Origin: DAOSVX01 sp964616495
GTDB lineage: Bacteria; Bacillota_I; Bacilli_A; RF39; UBA660
Direction of reading: 5' to 3'
DNA: 14,334 nt
NCBI GenBank assembly: GCA_964616495.1
Contig: CAZTRF010000026.1
Span: forward strand, 1 to 14,334
The position numbers were made by a program, and so were the translations under genes. Positions 7,613 to 14,053 of the stretch are shown piece by piece; position 1 is the first letter of the stretch; every line of letters begins with the position of its first letter. The notes under the pieces are model-generated. The model ran no database searches. It had not been told where the DNA came from and saw only the letters and a list, made by a program, of their open reading frames with translations.

Positions 7613-7965
7613 ATTATCGCCTCCTCAAACACTAGTTCAATTCTATTATAATTGTCATTTGATTCTAATTTATAAACTAATTTTATTTTAAATTTTTCAA
7701 TTTCATAATTACAATCGACTACATTAATATCATAAATGTTGATATCTTGCAAGATAATTTTAGCAGTTTTTTTGGATAAGTTTATTATTAGCCGATATTC
7801 AGGGCCATTTCTCTCAAAAATAATATCACTAAAAAAAGATATTTTATGCTTAAAATCTAAAATATTATAAATAATTTCTTTCTTTTTAATACTGGCTTCA
7901 AGTTTTTTAAAAGATTCTATTAATTTTTCATCTTGAAAATGTTTATAATTAATTTTTTTATTCAT
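7609..7965 (-). CDS. YwiB-like beta-barrel protein (probable DUF1934)
   Basis: A 118-residue cytoplasmic protein with no signal peptide. From about residue 32 it alternates hydrophobic and charged residues in short strands (for example YRLIINLSKKTAKIIL, then FKIKLVYKLE and RIELVFEE). This is the pattern of a small antiparallel barrel such as the lipocalin-like DUF1934 family (YwiB). Sequence identity to YwiB is weak by eye. The main support is position, since ywiB directly precedes argS in Bacillus, and the matching C-terminal strand pattern. AAAGGAAAG before the ATG supports the start, and the stop overlaps argS by four bases. It is the first gene of the leftward train and is read from the extended -10 promoter immediately upstream. 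The family's function is unknown. Confidence 0.8.
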   Translation of the reverse strand: MNKKINYKHFQDEKLIESFKKLEASIKKKEIIYNILDFKHKISFFSDIIFERNGPEYRLIINLSKKTAKIILQDINIYDINVVDCNYEIEKFKIKLVYKLESNDNYNRIELVFEEAII

Positions 7966-7976
7966 GATCTTTCCTT

Positions 7977-8006
7977 TTGTGGTAAATTATAGCACAATGA
8001 TTATAC
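7977..8006 (+). promoter_or_regulatory. Candidate promoter of the class A PBP gene
   Basis: Rightward, TTGTGG (7977-7982) is separated by 18 bases from TTATAC (8001-8006). The -10 is preceded by TGA, which gives an extended -10. It overlaps the leftward promoter in the same 83-base divergent region, so the two would compete for polymerase. The hexamers are only moderate matches. Confidence 0.35.
7986..7994 (-). promoter_or_regulatory. Extended -10 promoter of the ywiB-argS-rpoE train
   Basis: Reading leftward the sequence is TGCTATAAT: a perfect TATAAT (7991-7986) with an immediately preceding TGn extension. No good -35 lies 16-18 bases upstream, which is usual for extended -10 promoters. 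Start would be near 7979, giving a leader of about 14 bases to the ATG at 7965. A second TATAAT (8005-8000) lies just upstream and could be an alternative. Confidence 0.6.
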
Positions 8007-8048
8007 AAATGCACTTATATTTTTTATATATTTACAGATACTAGTAAT

Positions 8049-9947
8049 ATGAAAATAAAATGGCTATTAAAAATTAATGTGTTTATAGTAATTATTGGAG
8101 TTACTTTTATAGTGGGGCTTTATTTATATGCCTACATTACTCCAAAAGAATTTTTAAAAACAAACTCTTCTATTTATTACTATGATGATAATGATGAACT
8201 TATAGTTCAAGGTTCGGGAAGTGAAACTTGGATATCTTTAAAAGAAATCTCACCCCATTTATTAAATGCCGTTATTAGTGTTGAAGATAAAAGCTTTTAT
8301 AATCATAAAGGATTTGATATTTTAAGAATATTTAAAGCTCTTTATGTTAATTTAATTAATGATAATCTTTCTCAGGGGGCTTCTACTATAAGTCAGCAAT
8401 ATATTAAAAATTTATATTTAGATTTTGGAAAAACTTGGAAAAGAAAAATTGAAGAAGCCTATTTAACCATCGAATTAGAAACTCATTATAGTAAAGATGA
8501 AATTCTGGAGGGTTATTTAAACACTATTAATTATGGCCAAGGAAATTATGGTGTTGAAATGGCCAGTCAATATTATTTTGGTAAAAAAGCTAGTGATTTG
8601 AGCTTAGAAGAAGCTTTAATATTAGCGGGTATTCCTAAAAGTCCCAACAAATATAATCCTATTAGTAATTATGAAAAATCAATAAAAAGAGCCAATATAG
8701 TGGCCAAGGCCATGGTTGATAATAATAAAATTGATAATGAAACCTATCAAAAATTGAATTTTTCTACCATTGAAATTAAAAATTATCCAGATGAAACCCT
8801 ATCAAATACAGTAATGTATTATCAAGATTGTGTTAAAGATGAATTAAAAGTTTTAGGTCTTAGTGATGATCTTATAATTAATTCTGGATTAAAGGTTTAT
8901 ACCACTTATAATAAGGAATCTCAAAAAAGTATTGAAGATGCTATTAATACTAATATGAATAATGATGACATGCAGGTTGCTGCTCTTATTACTAATCCTC
9001 AAACCGGTGCTGTTATGGCTTTAACTGGTGGAAAAAACTATAATATAAGTCAATATAATCGAGCTAGTATGGCTAAAAGACAAGTTGGATCAACCATGAA
9101 ACCTCTTCTTTACTATGCAGCTTTGGAAAACGGATTAACAGCTTCTTCAACGTTTAAAAGCGAACCAACCACTTTTGTTTTTTCTAATAATAAAACCTAT
9201 GCTCCAAGCAATTATAATGATAAATATGCTAATAAGGATATAACTATGGCAGCGGCTATATCTTATTCTGACAATATATATGCAGTTAAAACTCATTTGT
9301 TTTTAGGTGAAGAAGTATTAGTTAATACTAGCAAAAGAATGGGGTTAAAGACGCCTTTAAACACTAATCCTTCTTTAGCTTTAGGAAGTAATGAAATAAG
9401 TATGTTAGATTTTGCCAATGCTTATAATACTTTGGCTGGCAATGGATATAAAAATGATTTATTTTTTATTAGGAAAATAACCGATAATCAGGGTAACATT
9501 ATTTATGAAAAGAAGGAAGAAACATATTTAGCTTTAAATCAAAATTATACCTATATTATCAATGAGTTATTAACCACTACATATAATTCTTCTTTTTATG
9601 ATTATAACACTCCTACCATGGCTTATATTTCCTCTAGAGTGAGTGGTAAATATGCTATTAAAAGTGGATCTACAAATACTGATTTTTGGGTTGTTGGTTA
9701 TAACCCTACTCGATTAGTAATAGTTTGGAATGGAAAAGATAATGCTGAAGAGATTAAAGTGGCTGATTCTAAAATTACTAAAAATATTTGGGTAGAAGTT
9801 ATGGAAAAAGTAGCTATTGATAAAAGCTGGTATAATACTCCTTTAAATGTTGTAGCTTTGCCTTTAAATGGAATTACAGGAGAAATAAACAATAAAAACA
9901 ATTATTTGTTTTATTATTTAAAAGGAACCGAACCTTTAATAAAATAA
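8049..9947 (+). CDS. Class A penicillin-binding protein (GT51 plus transpeptidase)
   Basis: Bifunctional membrane-anchored enzyme that polymerises lipid II into glycan strands and crosslinks the peptides. Residues 7-29 are a single membrane anchor. The GT51 domain (about 55-235) has EDKSFYNHKGFD with catalytic Glu79, GASTISQQ (110-117), RKIEE (132-136), the GYLNTINYGQGNYG block and AGIPKSPNKYNP. The transpeptidase domain (about 310-590) has STMK with nucleophile Ser348 and Lys351, SDN (407-409) and KSG (538-540). All are intact, so the protein should bind beta-lactams. Length is 632 residues, on the short side, with no large C-terminal extension. Its position divergent from ywiB-argS recalls Bacillus pbpG (PBP2d, used during sporulation), but orthology is only inferred. 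No Shine-Dalgarno is visible before the ATG; the MKIKWLLK-type lysine-rich start followed by the anchor makes the start plausible. Confidence 0.96.
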   Translation: MKIKWLLKINVFIVIIGVTFIVGLYLYAYITPKEFLKTNSSIYYYDDNDELIVQGSGSETWISLKEISPHLLNAVISVEDKSFYNHKGFDILRIFKALYVNLINDNLSQGASTISQQYIKNLYLDFGKTWKRKIEEAYLTIELETHYSKDEILEGYLNTINYGQGNYGVEMASQYYFGKKASDLSLEEALILAGIPKSPNKYNPISNYEKSIKRANIVAKAMVDNNKIDNETYQKLNFSTIEIKNYPDETLSNTVMYYQDCVKDELKVLGLSDDLIINSGLKVYTTYNKESQKSIEDAINTNMNNDDMQVAALITNPQTGAVMALTGGKNYNISQYNRASMAKRQVGSTMKPLLYYAALENGLTASSTFKSEPTTFVFSNNKTYAPSNYNDKYANKDITMAAAISYSDNIYAVKTHLFLGEEVLVNTSKRMGLKTPLNTNPSLALGSNEISMLDFANAYNTLAGNGYKNDLFFIRKITDNQGNIIYEKKEETYLALNQNYTYIINELLTTTYNSSFYDYNTPTMAYISSRVSGKYAIKSGSTNTDFWVVGYNPTRLVIVWNGKDNAEEIKVADSKITKNIWVEVMEKVAIDKSWYNTPLNVVALPLNGITGEINNKNNYLFYYLKGTEPLIK

Positions 9948-9974
9948 AAAGCAAATCTTTTTAATTTGCTTTTT
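9946..9974. terminator. Shared bidirectional intrinsic terminator
   Basis: Perfect 11-bp arms (AAAAAGCAAAT, 9946-9956, and ATTTGCTTTTT, 9964-9974) flank a seven-base loop. The A-run on the left and T-run on the right give a U-tail in both directions. It ends the rightward PBP transcript and the leftward noc transcript. The PBP stop TAA (9945-9947) overlaps the left arm, the noc stop TAA (9963-9961) lies at the loop, and the last four noc codons (KKAN) form the right arm. Confidence 0.9.
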
Positions 9975-11439
9975 TGTCAATTTTTATTATTACTTGATAT
10001 ACATTGTCCAAATCAAGTTCTTCTAACTCAAAGTTTATCCCCTTTTCTTCAAGTTTCTTCAGATTATCTCTAATATCATTTATAGCATCGCCCAATTGAA
10101 TGTTTGAATTTTCTGCTGCCGGAGCCACATAGTCCGGACTTAAAACTTCTATTTTTTCGACTGGGTCCACTAAAGTCTCTGGGATTGGAGCAATGGTGGC
10201 TTCAATTGGTGTTTCTATTACTTCCTTTGCCGGTTCCCCAAAATCTAACACTTCAACATTTGGTGACGTTTCTGGTTCTGGGGTAATATTTAACGTTGGA
10301 ATTGCTACAGGTGTTGGTGGGTCCAACGGAGAATTTAATGATAAAGTGTTCTCAGAAGCATTCATTATATTTCCAAAAACATCAGTTGTATTTTCAGGAA
10401 CAGGTGTTAACGGAGCTGCTACAGATGGGGAAATATCTAAATGACTATATGTCTCAGTTGAAGGAGCACTATCAGGAAATGGGGATGATACAGGAGCTGT
10501 AGCTAAAGCCTCTTCCCCTCCCATATTCATATTTGAAGCTTCATCTTCCAAAAAATTGAAAAAGCGATTAGTTGCTGGTGATGTTGATTCTACAATTGGT
10601 TCTGAAGCTATTTCTTCTGCGTGTTGATATGTAGCTGGGGGAACTATTTCGTTAGGCGCTAAAGGAACTGGTTCTATAGGAATTTCTACAGGTTCTTCCA
10701 CTTCGCTATTAGTTCTTAACAAACTCTCGATGCTTGGAACTTCTCTAACTGGATTTAAATCAACAGCCGTAGTTTTTATGTCTTCAACACTAGGTCCAAT
10801 ATCCACTAATGGTGTTTCATCAACTTCCTTTTCACCGCTAATTATATTTTTTATTTCTGAGTCCAATTGTTTCACCGTTAACCTTTCTTCTATAGTTTTT
10901 AATAATAATTCTTTTTGAATTGATTTATCTTTTATTTGAAGAAGACTTCGAGCATGCCTTTCAGATATTTTTTCATTTTGTAATGCCGTTTGAACTTCTT
11001 CATCTAAATTCAAAAGCCGTAACTTATTGGCAATGGTAGCCTGAGCTACTCCCAACTTTTTAGCTAAAGCATCTTGAGTTAAGTATCCTCTATCTAATAA
11101 TGTTTTATAGGACTTTGCTTCTTCAACAGCGGTTAAATTCTTTCTTTGAATATTTTCTATCAAAGCAACTTCAGCACTGGCATTATCATCTAAATCAGTA
11201 ATAATCGCTGGAACCTTCTCTAAACCAGCCATAGTAGCTGCCTTATATCTTCTTTCCCCAGCAATTATTTCGTATTTATCTTGAATGCGCCTTAAAACAA
11301 GGGGTTGAATAACTCCATGTTCTTTTATCGATGCTGCTAATTCTTCAATGGCTTTATCGTCAAATGTTAATCTAGGCTGAAATCGATTAGGAATTATTTC
11401 ATCTAAAGAAACATTAATAACTTGTGACTCAAAATTCAC
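9961..11439 (-). CDS. noc: Noc-type ParB-family DNA-binding protein with long disordered insert
   Basis: ParB-family clamp protein, probably a nucleoid occlusion factor. The N-terminal CTP-binding domain (about 7-100) has NRFQPR (18-23), GERRYKAA (61-68) and ENIQRKNL (95-102). The helix-turn-helix domain (about 105-200) contains QATIANKLRLL and ISERHARSLL. At the four positions reported to separate Noc from ParB it has Gln133, Lys139, Asn144 and Arg161, matching Noc (Q, K, K, R) at three and ParB (R, T, A, G) at none. Location straight after mnmG-rsmG also fits Noc. From about 203 to 445 it is a low-complexity segment rich in Pro, Glu, Val, Ser and Thr. The last 45 residues (INDIRDNLKKLEEKG, then YQVIIKIDKK) look folded, possibly the dimerisation domain. 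It lacks the N-terminal amphipathic helix that anchors Bacillus Noc. GTG start, with AAGGGG eight bases upstream. Spo0J-type ParB is the alternative. Confidence 0.9.
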   Translation of the reverse strand: MNFESQVINVSLDEIIPNRFQPRLTFDDKAIEELAASIKEHGVIQPLVLRRIQDKYEIIAGERRYKAATMAGLEKVPAIITDLDDNASAEVALIENIQRKNLTAVEEAKSYKTLLDRGYLTQDALAKKLGVAQATIANKLRLLNLDEEVQTALQNEKISERHARSLLQIKDKSIQKELLLKTIEERLTVKQLDSEIKNIISGEKEVDETPLVDIGPSVEDIKTTAVDLNPVREVPSIESLLRTNSEVEEPVEIPIEPVPLAPNEIVPPATYQHAEEIASEPIVESTSPATNRFFNFLEDEASNMNMGGEEALATAPVSSPFPDSAPSTETYSHLDISPSVAAPLTPVPENTTDVFGNIMNASENTLSLNSPLDPPTPVAIPTLNITPEPETSPNVEVLDFGEPAKEVIETPIEATIAPIPETLVDPVEKIEVLSPDYVAPAAENSNIQLGDAINDIRDNLKKLEEKGINFELEELDLDNVYQVIIKIDKKAN

Positions 11440-11483
11440 ATTATCAGCCCCTTTTTCTATTCTTCTTTTATTTTATCTTATTT

Positions 11484-12197
11484 CTAATTCAATTTCAACG
11501 GTTTTTTCTTTATTTGTGAATAGCATCGAGGATAGCCACTTGGAGTAGGCCCTACTTTGACAATAATAATTAGTGTTCTTTGATAATCATTTAATAATAA
11601 ATTAAAGTTTTCAATAGCTTTAATTTGCCCATTAAGAATCTTTATAGTTGGTTTGGCATCTTCTATTTCTTCAATAGCCCTACTTTTTAAAGCAATAAAG
11701 TTCCCTTCAACTTTTACTAAAGGCAAACATATTTCGCTAAGAATCTGTAATGAAGCCACCGCTCTAGCAAAAACATAATCAAAAGCTTCTTTATTTTTTC
11801 GGGCATATTCTTCTACTCTATCAGTAATTATTTCTACTTGAGAAAGGTTTAACTTTTGAACAAGTTGCTTTAAAAAGTCGGTTTTTTTATGATTAGAGTC
11901 TAAAAAAGTAATGTTTATTTCTGGACACAATATCTTAATAACCATTCCCGGAAAACCCGCTCCACTTCCAACATCTAAATATTTTTTAGAAGAATTTATT
12001 TCTAAAACCTTTAATAAAGTAGCGGAATCATAAAAGTGTTTCAAATAGACTTCTTTTTCAGATGTTATCGCCGTTAAATTAACTTTTTCATTATATGAAA
12101 CTAAAAACTGATAATAAATATCTAAATTATTTAAAGCTTCTTTTGAAGGAATAAATCCTAATGCTTTTAATCCGTTTATAAAATCAATTTCGTTCAT
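11484..12197 (-). CDS. rsmG: 16S rRNA (guanine527-N7)-methyltransferase (RsmG)
   Basis: SAM-dependent methyltransferase that makes m7G527 in 16S rRNA; its loss gives low-level streptomycin resistance in other bacteria. Family blocks include YNEKVNLTAI (35-44), EVYLKHFYDS (49-58), the SAM motif LDVGSGAGFPG (74-84) and FDYVFARAVASL, ending with TPSGYPR before a Lys-rich tail. The usual G-x-P-x-K-x-P tail reads YSQIKKKPL, a mild divergence. The ATG at 12197 is preferred because MNEIDF aligns with other RsmG starts and AAGGAG lies ten bases upstream; a TTG nine bases further upstream sits only one base from that site. The start overlaps the end of mnmG by 14 bases, so translation is likely coupled. 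Product length is 237 residues, normal for the family. Confidence 0.96.
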   Translation of the reverse strand: MNEIDFINGLKALGFIPSKEALNNLDIYYQFLVSYNEKVNLTAITSEKEVYLKHFYDSATLLKVLEINSSKKYLDVGSGAGFPGMVIKILCPEINITFLDSNHKKTDFLKQLVQKLNLSQVEIITDRVEEYARKNKEAFDYVFARAVASLQILSEICLPLVKVEGNFIALKSRAIEEIEDAKPTIKILNGQIKAIENFNLLLNDYQRTLIIIVKVGPTPSGYPRCYSQIKKKPLKLN

Positions 12198-14046
12198 TTT
12201 TGGCAAACTCCTTCTTTAAATAAATGGCTAATAATGAAATATCTGTAGGATTGACTCCACTTATTCTAGTAGCTTGGCCAATTGATATTGGTCTTATTTT
12301 CTCTAATTTTTGTCTAGCTTCTGATGCTAAATTTTTAATTTTGGAGTAATCAATATCAATCGGTATTTGTTTTTCTTCTAACTTAAGCATTTTTTCAACT
12401 TCAGCATATTCTTTTTTAATATATCCTTCATATTTAAAATACAACAAAACCTGTTCCATAATATCATCTGGATAAGATACCTTCAAAATATCTTTCATTA
12501 CTCTTATTGAGGTTGATGGCATTTTTATTAAATTCTCATAAGTAGATTTATTTTTTGGATATCCCACATTTTCCAATAGTGTTTTTTCATCATTGGTTAG
12601 TTTTCGTTCTTTATATTCTTTTTTTATTTCTTCTATTTTGGTCATTTTATCCAAACATTTTTTATACTTTTCTTCATCAATTAGTCCAGCTAAAAATCCG
12701 TATTTTCTAAGTCTAAACAAGGCATTATCGTGGCGAAGGATTAATCTAAATTCGGCTCTTGAAGTAAGTAGGCGATATGGCTCTTTAGTTCCTTTTGTAA
12801 CTAAGTCATCTATTAAAACACCTAAATAAGCTTCATTTCTTTTTAAAATTAATGGATCTTTTTTTTCTAATTTTAAAGCTGCATTGATTCCTGCTAAAAG
12901 GCCTTGTCCGGCTGCTTCTTCATATCCACTTGTACCATTTATTTGTCCTGCAGTAAATAGATTTTCAATTATTTTTGTTTCTAGTGACGGAGTTAATTGA
13001 AGTGGATCAATGGCATCATATTCAATTGCATAAGCATATTTGGTTATTTCAGCTTTTTCTAATCCTTTTAAACTATGAACCATTTTTTCTTGAATTTCGA
13101 CTGGCATACTCGTAGAAAAACCCTGTAAATACCATTCATCATAAAATTTACTTTCTGGTTCTAAAAATAATTGATGACGCATTTTATCACTAAATCTAAC
13201 AATTTTATCTTCTATAGAAGGACAGTATCTTGGACCTACTCCCTCAACAAAGCCACCATACATACTAGATTTATCTAAATTTTCTTTAATTATTTGGTGA
13301 GTATTTTCATTAGTATATAATAAATAACATTTTTCTTGATGATTTAAATCATATGAAGGTTCTAAATCGTGACTAAAAGTATAATACTCTTGATCTCCAT
13401 CTTCTATTTCCATTTTAGTAAAGTCAATAGAACTTTTTTTAATTCGAGGAGGAGTCCCGGTTTTTAATCTTTGAATGGTGAAGCCTAACTTTTTCAAGTT
13501 TTCACTTAAATCTTTAGCCCTTTTTTCCCCGTGCGGTCCTTCATATTTAAAACTACCCCCTTGCAATATTTTTGATTTTAAATAGGTCCCAGTGGTTAAT
13601 ATTACCATTTTAGAATAAATAACTTCTCCACTTTCTAAGATAACTCCTTTAATTTTATTTTTTTCAACCAATAAATTAGAAACCGTTCCTTCTTCTATTT
13701 CTAGATTGGAATTATCATTTAAAATGGTTAGCATGACTTGAGGATATATTACTTTATCGGCCTGAGCACGAAGTGATTTGACTGCAGGACCTTTTTTATT
13801 ATTAAGCATTTTTATTTGAAAATGAGATTTGTCGGCTACTACTCCCATTATCCCACCTAAAGCATCAATTTCTCTTACTACTATTCCCTTAGCTGTTCCT
13901 CCTATTGAAGGATTACAAGGCATATCGGCAATATTTTTAGTGTTAATAGTTATCAATAAAGTCTTTTTATTTTTTAAAGCTGAGGCATGGGCCGCTTCAC
14001 ATCCGGCATGGCCTCCCCCTACTACAATAACATCATATTTTTTCAT
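12184..14046 (-). CDS. mnmG: tRNA uridine 5-carboxymethylaminomethyl modification enzyme MnmG
   Basis: FAD-dependent partner of MnmE; together they install carboxymethylaminomethyl (or aminomethyl) groups at C5 of wobble uridine 34 in tRNAs reading two-codon boxes. The 620-residue chain is full length. The FAD-binding GGGHAG is at 10-15. ADMPCNPSIGG (40-50) is a family signature and carries a catalytic-type Cys. GPRYCPSIEDKI, GYEEAAGQGLLAGINAA and KEPYRLLTSRAEFRL are further conserved blocks, and the C-terminal helical domain ends near RISGVNPTDISLL, the MnmE-contact region. The ATG is preceded by AGGTG, seven bases from the stop of the upstream gene, whose C-terminus carries an MnmE signature. 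mnmE-mnmG-rsmG-noc is the standard origin-proximal order in Firmicutes. Confidence 0.98.
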   Translation of the reverse strand: MKKYDVIVVGGGHAGCEAAHASALKNKKTLLITINTKNIADMPCNPSIGGTAKGIVVREIDALGGIMGVVADKSHFQIKMLNNKKGPAVKSLRAQADKVIYPQVMLTILNDNSNLEIEEGTVSNLLVEKNKIKGVILESGEVIYSKMVILTTGTYLKSKILQGGSFKYEGPHGEKRAKDLSENLKKLGFTIQRLKTGTPPRIKKSSIDFTKMEIEDGDQEYYTFSHDLEPSYDLNHQEKCYLLYTNENTHQIIKENLDKSSMYGGFVEGVGPRYCPSIEDKIVRFSDKMRHQLFLEPESKFYDEWYLQGFSTSMPVEIQEKMVHSLKGLEKAEITKYAYAIEYDAIDPLQLTPSLETKIIENLFTAGQINGTSGYEEAAGQGLLAGINAALKLEKKDPLILKRNEAYLGVLIDDLVTKGTKEPYRLLTSRAEFRLILRHDNALFRLRKYGFLAGLIDEEKYKKCLDKMTKIEEIKKEYKERKLTNDEKTLLENVGYPKNKSTYENLIKMPSTSIRVMKDILKVSYPDDIMEQVLLYFKYEGYIKKEYAEVEKMLKLEEKQIPIDIDYSKIKNLASEARQKLEKIRPISIGQATRISGVNPTDISLLAIYLKKEFAKNERN

Positions 14047-14053
14047 AATTCAC

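Noticed and set aside
10104..10918. Several rightward open frames of 60-83 codons across the noc gene
   Set aside because: They are antisense to the low-complexity Pro/Glu-rich insert, whose skewed codons suppress stops in the other frames. They have no ribosome binding sites and resemble no known protein.
11944..11955. ATTCCCGGAAAA as a possible Noc binding site
   Set aside because: It is one base short of the symmetric NBS core and encodes the conserved FPG of the RsmG SAM motif. No other copy or parS-like palindrome was seen in the window.
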